Positions 9,179 to 17,986 of a DNA stretch of 64,000 bases are shown here, in pieces. The notes under the pieces were generated by a model, which was not told the DNA's origin, searched no databases, and saw only the letters and a program-made list of their open reading frames with translations. Made by a program: the position numbers and the translations under genes. Each line of letters begins with the position of its first letter. Within the stretch, counting starts at the first letter, position 1. Origin of the DNA: Flavobacteriales bacterium (GTDB lineage Bacteria; Bacteroidota; Bacteroidia; Flavobacteriales_D; Sanyastnellaceae); contig PKDZ01000004.1 of assembly GCA_002862785.1 (NCBI GenBank), positions 1 to 64,000 of the forward strand, in the 5' to 3' direction.

Positions 9179-10801
9179 TCAATAAAGCCGTCGGACCCGG
9201 TGCCATCCGAGGGCCTCGGACCCGAGCCAAGCCGCACCCCGGGGAAGATCCAACCGGAAAGCCCCCCCGACGTGCTGCCACTCGCCCAGCAGCCTGCCGC
9301 GGTCGTCCCGGCATCGGATGGTCCCCGGAGGACACGCCCATTCGACGACCCCTTCGGTCGGATAGGGACATGGACCGATCGATTCGGCCTGCACGCTGGC
9401 CACATCCGACACATCCTCCGTCCAGCGGGACAGGATCCAAGAACTCGTGGCCGGGCTCTCACCGGGCAGGATGCCCGCCACGTACAATCGGGTGCCTGCG
9501 CTGACGGCCGCGCCCACGCGTTGGCTGGGAAATTCCAGGTCCTCCGTCCAGTAGGCGTTCACACCGCCGAAAGACGTGTTGGGTCCTGTCCACCAGACGG
9601 GATGGGCCTCGCCGTCCCAATCCGGATCGGACTCCTTGGTCCCCACCACCACCGTTTCGTCCTCGAGTTTCCATCCAAATCCGGCGGCCAGCGCCACAGA
9701 GCGCACGGGGTCGTTGGTCATGAGGCCCGGCTCGATGGAGGTGGTCCATGAGGCGGGCGACGGTTCCGGCCAAAGCGGCACCCATCCCGCCGACATGGTG
9801 CCCGCTGCCAGAGTGGGCTCACCCTCTGGCGTCCCCAATAAGACGTGGACTCCGGCATCGGGTCCGAGCCACTCCCACCGGTGGCGCAGGTCACGCACGC
9901 CATGGTTCAGGTTGGCGTCCTCGAACCAGGACAGGATGCCGCCGTCCCCGAATTCGGTTTCCAGCGTTCCGTCCCATCGGAACATCGCCAGAAAGGGACG
10001 AAAAGCGCCGGCCAAAGCAGAGGTGCCACCGGCCAGGATGCGGATGTTGTCGGGATCATTTGGATCGGACTCATCGGGATTCCAGGGCACGAACAGGGCC
10101 TGCGAGAAACGGCCGCTGAATTCATGACGGACGCTGTCCTCCACCTGCCAGCCATCCGGGTCAAGCACGATGCGCCCTTCTTGGCCAAAGTCGGGATGGT
10201 AGCTGCCGTCCCAAGCACTGAGGATGGACAACGCGGGCAATTCCTGATGGGCGCAGCAGCTGTCGAATGCCGCGCCTGACACGAGCAACCAGTTCCACAG
10301 TTCTTGAGGCCCTCCGGCACTTTCGGTCCTCGCGTCGAGGTTGCCCCCCTCATGGAGAGGGCCCACAAAGGTCAGGTCGACCACGCCCTCCTCTCCCCAG
10401 TCCCCAATCGGGGCCGATCCGTCAAAGGCCCGAATCCGCATCAGGCTGCCGAGGGAGTCCCCCAACGCAGCGGGCATTTCGCTCAACATGTACCACCGAT
10501 TTTGCCAGGTGCCATGCGCAGCGTCCACCGGCCGTTCGCCCGATGCCCCCTCTCCTTCCCACGACTGGCTGCCCCAGGAGGTGAATCCCCGCCACCGCGG
10601 CACCACCGCTCCATCGGCATCATAGGCCGCATTCAACAACACGATTTCCCCCGGACCCAAGGAGATGGACATGGGCACCTCCCACCGATCTGAGGCCTCC
10701 ACTTTGCGTCCATCGCCACTCCAGTCTCCATCCAGCACCCACTGTCCATGGGTTGGAGAAACAAGGAGGAGGGTCAGGATGAGAAAAAAGGCGGATTTCA
10801 T
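9179..10801 (-). CDS. Secreted delta-60-repeat-like protein, possible T9SS cargo
   Basis: 540 residues from ATG 10801 (MKSAFFLILTLLL, signal peptide to THGQ); an ATG two codons upstream (10807) is an equal alternative. Two segments, DGSYHPDFGQEGRIVLD and DGTLETEFGDGGIL, match the delta-60 repeat pattern (D-G-x-L-D-x-x-F-G-x-x-G), expected to form a propeller-like fold. The last ~60 residues (CRDDRGRLLGEW to the end) look like a short, divergent type A T9SS tail. It follows the YHYH gene by 12 bp and is probably co-transcribed. Function unknown. Confidence 0.75.
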   Translation of the reverse strand: MKSAFFLILTLLLVSPTHGQWVLDGDWSGDGRKVEASDRWEVPMSISLGPGEIVLLNAAYDADGAVVPRWRGFTSWGSQSWEGEGASGERPVDAAHGTWQNRWYMLSEMPAALGDSLGSLMRIRAFDGSAPIGDWGEEGVVDLTFVGPLHEGGNLDARTESAGGPQELWNWLLVSGAAFDSCCAHQELPALSILSAWDGSYHPDFGQEGRIVLDPDGWQVEDSVRHEFSGRFSQALFVPWNPDESDPNDPDNIRILAGGTSALAGAFRPFLAMFRWDGTLETEFGDGGILSWFEDANLNHGVRDLRHRWEWLGPDAGVHVLLGTPEGEPTLAAGTMSAGWVPLWPEPSPASWTTSIEPGLMTNDPVRSVALAAGFGWKLEDETVVVGTKESDPDWDGEAHPVWWTGPNTSFGGVNAYWTEDLEFPSQRVGAAVSAGTRLYVAGILPGESPATSSWILSRWTEDVSDVASVQAESIGPCPYPTEGVVEWACPPGTIRCRDDRGRLLGEWQHVGGAFRLDLPRGAAWLGSEALGWHRVRRLY

Positions 10802-10813
10802 GCCCATACGCTC

Positions 10814-12166
10814 TCAAGGACGGATGATGAGCAGAGTCCGCGTCGACCCCGAGGCATCTGAACAGGTGTGGATGCCCGGGGAGAGCCCATCGATGGCCAT
10901 GCCGCCTGCCATGTCGGCCGTGGTCCATTCGGCGACGATGCGGCCTGCAGCATCCCGAACGATCAGGCGGCCGGGCATCTGTCCAGAGAAACGCAATCGG
11001 TCCGCCCGTGAAGCCGGATTCGGGTAGGCGAAGAAAGGGGCATCCCGCAGGGCCGGGATGTTCGACACCCCGCCCGTCCAGGTCTCGACCTCCTCATCGA
11101 TGGTCACATTGGTTCCACCGCTCCCACCAGGACCGGGACCGCCACCGAAGTTGTCGGTTTCCACCACGCCGCGGTAGGCCGGAAAGAAGTAGGGATACTG
11201 TCCATTGTGGTCGGCATCCACCGTCGCGTAGTACGCGTAGGTGCCCTCCGGGTACTCGGGCGTGACCGCGAAACGGCCGTTGAACTCGTCCAGGTGCCCG
11301 GAGCCCTCCACGTATTCGTGGTCCTCGATGTAGGCGCCGAGCACGGCGGCGACCGGGGCTGCGCCCGGGGGAATGGCCGGCGTCACGAGCTCCCCGACAT
11401 CCGGACCGAATTGGTTGGGCGCGAGCTCCGTGCCGTCCGGAAGCGTGTGGCGCACAGCGATGTCGCGCAACGGCCAGCTCGTTTCGATGCGCACGATTCC
11501 CCCCGAACCGTCCGCGTTGGCAAATCCGTAGGGACCGTAGATGGGGTAGCCATCAAATGCATAGCCGATCAGCGGGCTGTGTGCCGCCGGGTCGACCGTG
11601 AAGAGCGCCTCGCTGGGGAAGTCACCGCACACATCGCTGGTGGGCGCGACGCTGTCGTCGAAGCGGGTCGGCACCTGGTGGTGGTGGTACCGCCCCATGG
11701 CCGGATGGCCCTTGGCGCAGTCGAAACCGTCATTCTCGAAGAAGCCTCCGTTCTGGTGCCAGAAGCCCTGGTTGTTGTAGCTGAACGCGTCCTGCGCATT
11801 GAAGATGACCACCCCGTTGATGAGGACGCCGGTGTGACCGAGTCCGGTCGCCGTGCCGCCCGCCGGTCCTTCCTGCGGCTCACGGGGAATTTGGAAGAGG
11901 TAATCCTGCGCGGTGGCCTGCGAGGGGTTGCCGTCTGGAAAGGGCGCCGTGGCATACCGCGGGATGCCCGTGGCATGGACATAGACGTTGTCGGCGCTGT
12001 ACTGGACGAGCTGGACGTCGCACTCGTCTTGCATCGTGACGAGGCTGTTGCCGTTCCAGTACTGGCCTGTGGCCCCGTCCGTGTTGAGGAGCCAGGCCTC
12101 GAGTTCGGGTTGTGCCCAGAGGCCGATCGGCAGGATGGAAAGACAGAAAAGCAGTGGAATGCGCAT
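10814..12166 (-). CDS. Secreted YHYH-domain protein with T9SS type A C-terminal domain
   Basis: 450 residues with a signal peptide (MRIPLLFCLSILPIGLWAQ). The central region carries the YHYH family hallmarks: GRYHHHQVP (about residues 155-165), IGYAFDGYPIYGPYG, and LDEFNGRFAVTPEYPEGTYAYY. After a Gly-rich linker (GGGPGPGGSGG) the last ~80 residues (FFAYPNPASRADRL ... LLIIRP) form a type A T9SS sorting domain. The YHYH family has no settled biochemical role; the His/Tyr/Asp-rich motif suggests metal binding, which is inference. It precedes and likely shares a transcript with the delta-60-like gene. Confidence 0.88.
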   Translation of the reverse strand: MRIPLLFCLSILPIGLWAQPELEAWLLNTDGATGQYWNGNSLVTMQDECDVQLVQYSADNVYVHATGIPRYATAPFPDGNPSQATAQDYLFQIPREPQEGPAGGTATGLGHTGVLINGVVIFNAQDAFSYNNQGFWHQNGGFFENDGFDCAKGHPAMGRYHHHQVPTRFDDSVAPTSDVCGDFPSEALFTVDPAAHSPLIGYAFDGYPIYGPYGFANADGSGGIVRIETSWPLRDIAVRHTLPDGTELAPNQFGPDVGELVTPAIPPGAAPVAAVLGAYIEDHEYVEGSGHLDEFNGRFAVTPEYPEGTYAYYATVDADHNGQYPYFFPAYRGVVETDNFGGGPGPGGSGGTNVTIDEEVETWTGGVSNIPALRDAPFFAYPNPASRADRLRFSGQMPGRLIVRDAAGRIVAEWTTADMAGGMAIDGLSPGIHTCSDASGSTRTLLIIRP

Positions 12167-12207
12167 CGGTTGGAGACAATTGCCGCCAAGATGGGTTTAA
12201 TTGGAGC

Positions 12208-12543
12208 ATGCTTTCGCCTGAAGAGAAGGAAAAGATCCGGGTGGCCATCGAGCGGAAGGCGCGGGATCTGGATGAGCGGATTGAGGAATACCGCGAACTG
12301 ACCAAGCCCATTCCCCCGAGCGAGGCCATTGGCCGCGTGAGCCGGATGGACGCCATCAACAACAAGTCGGTCAACGAGGCCGCCTTGCGGCAGGCTGAGA
12401 AGCAACGGCAGGGTCTGGACCGGGCGCTCCAACGCCTCGACGACGACCGTTTCGGCCTGTGCACGCGGTGCGGAGAGCCCATTCCCACCGGCCGCCTTCT
12501 GCTGATGCCCGGAGCCGTGACCTGCGTCCGATGCGCGGGTTGA
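12208..12543 (+). CDS. TraR/DksA-type C4 zinc-finger protein
   Basis: 111 residues from ATG 12208. A long charged alpha-helical (coiled-coil) region spans residues 1-85, followed by a C4 zinc finger C-x2-C-x17-C-x2-C (CTRCGEP ... CVRC). This is the DksA/TraR architecture, in which the coiled coil enters the RNA polymerase secondary channel to modulate initiation, often with ppGpp. The DxxDxA tip motif of canonical DksA is not evident in the coiled coil, so canonical activity is uncertain. Upstream in-frame extension to 12112 is not used. Divergent from the YHYH gene (41-bp gap). Confidence 0.87.
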   Translation: MLSPEEKEKIRVAIERKARDLDERIEEYRELTKPIPPSEAIGRVSRMDAINNKSVNEAALRQAEKQRQGLDRALQRLDDDRFGLCTRCGEPIPTGRLLLMPGAVTCVRCAG

Positions 12544-12574
12544 TTTCCCGGCCGGAATTCCCGAACTTCTAAGC

Positions 12575-13195
12575 ATGCTCATTGAGATTCACCAAGAAAC
12601 CCCTGAGCTCCGCAAAGTGGAGCAGGCGGCGGAGTTGTTGCGCCGGGACGGCGTCCTGATCATCCCGTCCGATTCGGTGTACTCGTTTGCCTGTGCCCTG
12701 GGCTCGACGAAGGCACTGGAGAAAATGGCCCGCCTCCGGGATTTGAGCCCCAGCGAGGCCAATTTCTCCCTCCTCTGTCAAGATCTGAGCCAGGTGAGTC
12801 AATACGTTGCTCCGTTGCCCCAGCCGGTCTTCAAGCTGATGAAGCGCGCGCTGCCCGGCCCCTTCACCTTCATCCTCAACGCGGGGGTCAAGGTGCCGCG
12901 GATCTTCCGCAAGTCGAAGAAGGAAGTCGGCATCCGCATTCCCGACCACGCTGTGCCCAAGGCCCTCATCTCGGCGATTGGACGCCCGCTGGTCGTGAGT
13001 TCTGTCCACCGCGACGACGACGCCATCGAATACATGACCGACCCGGGCCTGGTTCACGAGAAATACGGCAGCCAAGTGGATGCTGTCGTCGGGGGCGGAC
13101 TCGGGCACCTCGAAGCTTCCACGGTGATCGACTGTACTTCAGGCGAAGCCGACGTGATCCGAGAAGGCCGCGGTGCACTCGAAGGGGTGCTGTGA
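12575..13195 (+). CDS. Sua5/YciO/YrdC family protein (L-threonylcarbamoyladenylate synthase-like)
   Basis: 206 residues. The YrdC-fold signature is clear: IIPSDSVYSFACAL near residues 30-43, RLRDLSP, a PGPFTFIL segment, VGIRIPDH and the terminal STVIDCTSGE...REGRG. TsaC/Sua5 enzymes make threonylcarbamoyl-AMP for the t6A37 modification of tRNA. The length and the segment KxxxRxRDLSPSEANF fit the YciO branch, whose activity is weaker or different, so assignment as the main t6A enzyme is not certain. Same direction as, and 31 bp after, the zinc-finger gene. Confidence 0.88.
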   Translation: MLIEIHQETPELRKVEQAAELLRRDGVLIIPSDSVYSFACALGSTKALEKMARLRDLSPSEANFSLLCQDLSQVSQYVAPLPQPVFKLMKRALPGPFTFILNAGVKVPRIFRKSKKEVGIRIPDHAVPKALISAIGRPLVVSSVHRDDDAIEYMTDPGLVHEKYGSQVDAVVGGGLGHLEASTVIDCTSGEADVIREGRGALEGVL

Positions 13196-13260
13196 CATTT
13201 GTCATCGGAGACGGTTTCCCCATTGGTCCGGTGTAGCTTGAGGGAACATCGCCATCGCAG

Positions 13261-15609
13261 ATGAACCGACTCCTCCTCCTTCCCCTCCTGCTCCTCTTCG
13301 TTTCCACCTCCACCGATGCCCAAGAGGCTTCGGAACGCCGCGGCCATTGGACGACGGTCTCCTTGACCCCGGACCTGCTGCCCACCGTCAAAGCCGAAGA
13401 TGCTGTGGGCCTAAAGCTGGACATCGAGCGCTTCGAGGCCCTGCGTGAGGCGCGTCCGGAACGCACGTCCATGGCGCTGCCCTTCCCAGATCGCGAGGTG
13501 GCCTTGCGGCTGCAGCGGTTCGACGTGCGGAGTGATGCCTTCGAGGTGGCCGTGACCGGACCGGATGGGTTCCGCTCGGTGGAGCCCCGCACCCGGATCG
13601 TGACCTACGAGGTCGAAGGCGAGGTCACCGGCACCCTCATCCTGTTCCATGACCATATGGTGGCCTCTCTGCAGCGCGACGGGCGCCGTTGGGAGCTGAA
13701 CCGCCGAGCTGGCGATGTCCACGCCCTCTTCCCCGTGGACGCGTCCACGGATGGCCGGACCTTCACCTGCGGGGTCGAGGACCAGGCCGAACTCCCACCG
13801 GCCGATTCCGGACCGGGAGCCAACGAATCCCGGGCGTCTTCGCTCCTCGAATGCGTCGAGGTCGGACTCGAGGTGGACCAATTCACCTATCAGGCCCTCG
13901 GCTCCAACGTGGACGACGTGGTGGACTGGGCGCTGGCCATCATGGCGTCGGTCGACCAGATCTACCGCAACGAGCTCAACGACCTCATCACCCTCGACGT
14001 GCGGTTCCTGCACATCTGGATTTCCCCGGACCCCTATGCCACGGTGGTCAACGACGGCGGCGGTTTGTTGGGTGCGTTCAACTCCGAGTGGAACAACAAC
14101 CCCAACTTCAACTCCATTCCGCTGGACCTGAAGCATTACCTGACCATCCGGACCAACATCGGAACGGGCGGCATCGCCTACCTCAATGGCCTGTGCAACA
14201 GCTACAACGCCGGCCTCAGCGGCAATCTCTCCTCCACCACGACCTACGACCTCAACACCTACGCCTGGAACCTGGACGTGGTCTCCCATGAGATCGGCCA
14301 CAACTGCGGCTCCAACCACACCCACTGGTGCGGATGGCCGGGTGGCCCCATCGACAACTGCGGCAGCTTGGAGGGCGACTGCACCGGATACACTGACAGT
14401 CCCACCGGCCAGCTCGGCACCATCATGAGCTACTGCCACGCCATCGCCGGAGGCAGCAAGACGTTGACCTTCCATCCCCTCGTGGAGGACAACGCGCTCA
14501 TCCCCACGTTCAATGCGGCGAGTTGCATTGGCACGTGCGGCGACCAGGTCATCGAGACCACCGACCTCCAGTGCGGAGATGCCACCGCCTGCAACTACAC
14601 CCCCGGAGACACCAATACGGAAGGCTGCATCTATGCCGGCGACTGTGCCGAATGCGGCCCGGACGGCGGCGTGATTGGCGGACTCGAGATCCTCGGGCTC
14701 ACAGCCACCCTCGCCGGAACCGGGGTCCAGACCACGCCCATCGACGCCTCGGGCACACCCCAGGCACTGGACATCACCCTGGACTTCAGCAACACCCAGA
14801 GCGGCGGATCGTGGCCGGGCGACATGGTGCTCGTCCTGTGCTCCCCTGGCGGAGACTGCCTCCAGGTTGGCGGCTACGACGTGGATCCGGGCTACCCCTC
14901 CGCCGGCGCTTGGCCAGGCGGATGGAACGTCTCCACAGCCGGCATCTACACGGCCAACATCAGCCTTTCCCTCGTTCCACTCAGCGGCAGTGGAAGCTGG
15001 TCCGTACAAATCATCAATGGCTGGACCAGTTCGGGCATCGTAGACTATGACATGGACCTGCAGTTCCCCGGCCTCTGTCCCCTGTCGACCGATGTCCCAG
15101 GCTGCACGGATGCCGCCGCTTGCAACTTCGATGCGGACGCCACGGTCGACGATGGCTCCTGCCTCTACGACGACGCCCTCGGCGTCTGTGGCGGGGACTG
15201 TGCGGCAGACGCCAACGCCAACGGGATTTGCGACGACCAGGAGAACTGCGGAGCGGGCGCGTGTGGAGCAGGTACCTGGTGGGATGACAATGCCGGCCTC
15301 TGCCGCTCCCTGCTGCTCACCTGCCCCGGAGACATCGATTTCAACGGCTCGGTCAACGTCACCGATGTCCTCGATGTGCTGGGCCAGTTCGGCGTCGACT
15401 GCGACGGTCCGAACACTGCCCCGTCGACCTGCCCCAACATGCCCTGCTGTGATGCGGACGCCTGCGGCACCGGCACCGTCTGGAATGCGGCCACCGGCCA
15501 ATGCGTCTCCAGCCTGACGGTCTGTCCGGGTGACGTGGATGGCGATGGCATCGTGGGGGTCAACGACGTGCTGGACATCCTGTCCAACTTCGGGGGCGCT
15601 TGCGAGTGA
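13261..15609 (+). CDS. Secreted metzincin metalloprotease (reprolysin-like) with P-domain and dockerin-like repeats
   Basis: 782 residues with a signal peptide ([13 protein letters not shown]). The catalytic zinc motif [11 protein letters not shown] (H343, E344, H347, H353) matches HExxHxxGxxH, and a Met-turn IMSYC has Met389, as in M12B/adamalysin proteases. Residues about 30-200 act as a probable propeptide. Downstream are CGDATACNY and CTDAAACNF Cys-rich repeats flanking a proprotein-convertase P-like beta domain (about 475-610). Two dockerin/EF-hand-like calcium repeats end the protein: [17 protein letters not shown] and [17 protein letters not shown]. No standard T9SS tail is seen. Confidence 0.9.
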   Translation: MNRLLLLPLLLLFVSTSTDAQEASERRGHWTTVSLTPDLLPTVKAEDAVGLKLDIERFEALREARPERTSMALPFPDREVALRLQRFDVRSDAFEVAVTGPDGFRSVEPRTRIVTYEVEGEVTGTLILFHDHMVASLQRDGRRWELNRRAGDVHALFPVDASTDGRTFTCGVEDQAELPPADSGPGANESRASSLLECVEVGLEVDQFTYQALGSNVDDVVDWALAIMASVDQIYRNELNDLITLDVRFLHIWISPDPYATVVNDGGGLLGAFNSEWNNNPNFNSIPLDLKHYLTIRTNIGTGGIAYLNGLCNSYNAGLSGNLSSTTTYDLNTYAWNLDVVSHEIGHNCGSNHTHWCGWPGGPIDNCGSLEGDCTGYTDSPTGQLGTIMSYCHAIAGGSKTLTFHPLVEDNALIPTFNAASCIGTCGDQVIETTDLQCGDATACNYTPGDTNTEGCIYAGDCAECGPDGGVIGGLEILGLTATLAGTGVQTTPIDASGTPQALDITLDFSNTQSGGSWPGDMVLVLCSPGGDCLQVGGYDVDPGYPSAGAWPGGWNVSTAGIYTANISLSLVPLSGSGSWSVQIINGWTSSGIVDYDMDLQFPGLCPLSTDVPGCTDAAACNFDADATVDDGSCLYDDALGVCGGDCAADANANGICDDQENCGAGACGAGTWWDDNAGLCRSLLLTCPGDIDFNGSVNVTDVLDVLGQFGVDCDGPNTAPSTCPNMPCCDADACGTGTVWNAATGQCVSSLTVCPGDVDGDGIVGVNDVLDILSNFGGACE

Positions 15610-15612
15610 GGC

Positions 15613-16299
15613 TCAGCCCGCCGCCCCGGACCGGGCGGTGAGCATGGGCACGAAGGCGAAGGCCCCGTGGGTCTGGCGCGTGAACGTGGTCTCGTCCATG
15701 CGGCGCACCTCGGTCATGGTCTGCTTGCCCTCGCCCGCTTCGGGGTCATCGAGGGGAATGATGAGCCGACCGCCCTCTGCCAGCTGACCAAGCAGTGCCT
15801 CGGGAATGAACGGGGCCCCGCACGTGACCAGGATGCCGTCGAACGGGGCGAAGGCCGTCTTTCCCTTGTAGCCATCTCCGTAATAGCAGCTCGCCCGGTA
15901 GCCGAGCTTCTTGAGGAAAGGAGTCGTCCGATCATATAGGTCCTTCTGGCGCTCGATGCTGTGGACTTTGTAGCCCATGGAAACCAAGACGGCACACTGG
16001 TAGCCACTGCCGGTGCCAATCTCCAGCACCTTGGCTCCGGCCGGAAGGCGGAGGAGTTCGGTCTGGCGCGCCACGGTATAGGGGTGGCTGATGGTCTGGC
16101 CGGCCCCGATGCGGAAGGCCTTGTTGTCGTATGCGAAATGGACGAAAGCATCGTCCATGAAATGGTGCCGGGGCACGCGGTCCATGGCGTCGAGCACCCG
16201 CTCGTCGGCGATGCCCATGCCGCGCAGCTTGTCGAGGAGCGCCTTGCGGAGCCCCTTGTGCCGGTAAGTGTCGTCGAGATTGGCTGCGGTCGTGGCCAT
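15613..16299 (-). CDS. pcm: Protein-L-isoaspartate O-methyltransferase
   Basis: 228 residues from ATG 16299 (MATTAANLDD); a longer in-frame start at 16350 is less typical. SAM-binding motif I EIGTGSGYQCA and the preceding AGQTISHPYTVA (isoaspartate-site motif) are intact, followed by ILVTCGAP and GGRLIIPL. The enzyme methylates L-isoaspartyl residues to repair deamidated proteins in the cytosol. It is convergent with the metalloprotease (3-nt gap) and divergent from the oxidoreductase. Confidence 0.95.
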   Translation of the reverse strand: MATTAANLDDTYRHKGLRKALLDKLRGMGIADERVLDAMDRVPRHHFMDDAFVHFAYDNKAFRIGAGQTISHPYTVARQTELLRLPAGAKVLEIGTGSGYQCAVLVSMGYKVHSIERQKDLYDRTTPFLKKLGYRASCYYGDGYKGKTAFAPFDGILVTCGAPFIPEALLGQLAEGGRLIIPLDDPEAGEGKQTMTEVRRMDETTFTRQTHGAFAFVPMLTARSGAAG

Positions 16300-16402
16300 G
16301 GACCATCGAAAATAGGCGCAGGCCCGGCCGGGATTCGGTGTGGAAATCAAGGCTTGCCAACATTCGTCCCGGGGTCATCCGACCGGGTACTTTCGTCCGT
16401 CT

Positions 16403-17419
16403 ATGTCCTCTCCCCTGCGCATCGGTGTCCTCGGAGCCGGCCACCTCGGCCGCATCCACCTGCGTTGCCTGCAACCCCTAGGGGACGCCTGGCAACTCGT
16501 CGGGCTCCATGACCCCGACCCGACCGCTGTCCAGGCCGTCTCTGACCTCGTCCAGGCGGAAGCATGGGCCTCGGCACCGAAGGCATTCGATTCGCCTGAG
16601 GCGCTGCTCGCCGCCGTGGACGCCGTGGCCATCGTGACGCCCACCGCCCACCACGCCCGCATGGCGGAGATGGCCCTGGCGGCCGGCTGCCACGTCTTCA
16701 TTGAGAAGCCGGTCACCACCACACTGGCCGAGGCCGAGGCCCTCGTGGCGGCCCGGGACGCAGCCGGCAAGGTGGTCCAGGTCGGCCATGTGGAGCGCTT
16801 CAACCCCGCCTTCCGGGCGGCGGAGCACCACCTGGACCGCCCCCGCTTCATCGAGGCGCACCGGCTCGCCCCCTTCAACCCGCGCGGACTCGATGTGCCC
16901 GTTGTGCTCGACCTCATGATCCACGACATCGACCTCGCGCTGCACGCCCTCGAGGGTGACGTGGTGCGGGTCGCGGCCAATGGGGTCGCCATCGCCGGGG
17001 ACAGCGTGGACATCGCCAACGCCCGCATCGAATTCAGCTCCGGGGCCGTCGCCAACCTGACGGCCAGCCGCGTCAGCTTGAACCCGATGCGGAAGGTGCG
17101 CCTCTTCCAACCCGACGCCTACCTCTCCGTGGACCTGCTGAACCGCAGTGCCCAGGTTGTCCGCCTCGAGGACGTCAGCGAGGGCGCGGAGCGAGACCCC
17201 TATGGCCTCTATCTGGACGTGCCGGGGCGGGCGGCACGCCGGCTCCACATCGACCAACCCGACATCGGCGAGGCCAACGCCATCGCCGACGAACTCACCC
17301 ATTTCCACGCCGCCTGCACCGGAGCCGCACCCTGCCGGGTGCCGCTCGAGGACGGCCTCGCTGCCCTGCGTGTCGCGCAGAAGGTGCTGGATTGCATTGA
17401 AACCTCCCTGAAACCATGA
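16403..17419 (+). CDS. Gfo/Idh/MocA family NAD(P)-dependent oxidoreductase
   Basis: 338 residues from ATG 16403. The N-terminal Rossmann fold has GVLGAGHLGRIH; EKPVTT holds the conserved catalytic Lys; the C-terminal alpha/beta domain includes VLDLMIHDIDLAL. The family oxidises or reduces sugars, inositols or their derivatives; its position gives no sugar context, so the substrate is unknown. Its TGA overlaps the ATG of the DUF4494 gene (ATGA), indicating coupling. A TACTTTCG sequence 8 nt upstream of the start is a weak promoter candidate. Confidence 0.9.
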   Translation: MSSPLRIGVLGAGHLGRIHLRCLQPLGDAWQLVGLHDPDPTAVQAVSDLVQAEAWASAPKAFDSPEALLAAVDAVAIVTPTAHHARMAEMALAAGCHVFIEKPVTTTLAEAEALVAARDAAGKVVQVGHVERFNPAFRAAEHHLDRPRFIEAHRLAPFNPRGLDVPVVLDLMIHDIDLALHALEGDVVRVAANGVAIAGDSVDIANARIEFSSGAVANLTASRVSLNPMRKVRLFQPDAYLSVDLLNRSAQVVRLEDVSEGAERDPYGLYLDVPGRAARRLHIDQPDIGEANAIADELTHFHAACTGAAPCRVPLEDGLAALRVAQKVLDCIETSLKP

Positions 17420-17976
17420 CCCGAAACTGGTTCACCTGCGTCGTCAAATACACCCGCCACGGGGCCGACGGCGCCGAAGAAAAGACCACCGACCAGCTGC
17501 TGCTGGACGCCTACACCTACACTGAGGCCGAGGCCCGGCTCGTCGGCATCGTGACGGATGTCTGCACCGGTCCGTTTGAAGTCCAGTCCATCACCAAGAG
17601 CAACTACGCCGAGGTCGTCCGCTGGGACACCGGGGACAAGTGGTTCCGCATCAAGGTGGCCCTGACGAGCTTTGACGAGCGGAGCGGCAAGGAAAAGGAG
17701 TCCAACCAGTTCTTCCTCTTCAGCGCGGACGACATCAAGGACGCCTTCGACAAGACCCGCGAATTCCTCAAGGGCTCCGGCATCGGCTTCGTCATCCCCG
17801 CGATCAACTACACCAAGATCAGCGAGATCTACCCCCAGAGCGAAGAAGGATCGACCAACATGACCGCAGCGGACGGCTACGGCACCGTGCCGGCCGACCA
17901 TCCCTCCATCGCGCAGCCTGCGGCCGAGGACGCCGTCCCGGCCGGGGTGGACCCAGAGACCGGAGAAGTCAACTGA
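17416..17976 (+). CDS. DUF4494 domain-containing protein
   Basis: 186 residues starting with MTRNWFTCVVKYTR. The first ~145 residues match the Bacteroidota family DUF4494 (TEAEARL, WFRIKVAL, FFLFSADDIKDAF), small soluble alpha/beta proteins of unknown function. The C-terminal ~40 residues are an Ala/Pro/Glu-rich tail that is probably disordered. Translationally coupled to the upstream oxidoreductase by a 4-bp overlap. No signal peptide or membrane segment is seen. Confidence 0.85.
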   Translation: MTRNWFTCVVKYTRHGADGAEEKTTDQLLLDAYTYTEAEARLVGIVTDVCTGPFEVQSITKSNYAEVVRWDTGDKWFRIKVALTSFDERSGKEKESNQFFLFSADDIKDAFDKTREFLKGSGIGFVIPAINYTKISEIYPQSEEGSTNMTAADGYGTVPADHPSIAQPAAEDAVPAGVDPETGEVN

Positions 17977-17986
17977 GGGGCAAACG

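Noticed and set aside
13192-13207. Palindrome TGACATTTGTCA upstream of the metalloprotease as an operator
   Set aside because: Single short occurrence without a second copy in the window; chance is a sufficient explanation.
13411-15501. Minus-strand frame of 696 codons opposite the metalloprotease
   Set aside because: Compositionally biased (Val/Ala/Gly/Asp-rich), no motif, and the opposite strand encodes intact [11 protein letters not shown].
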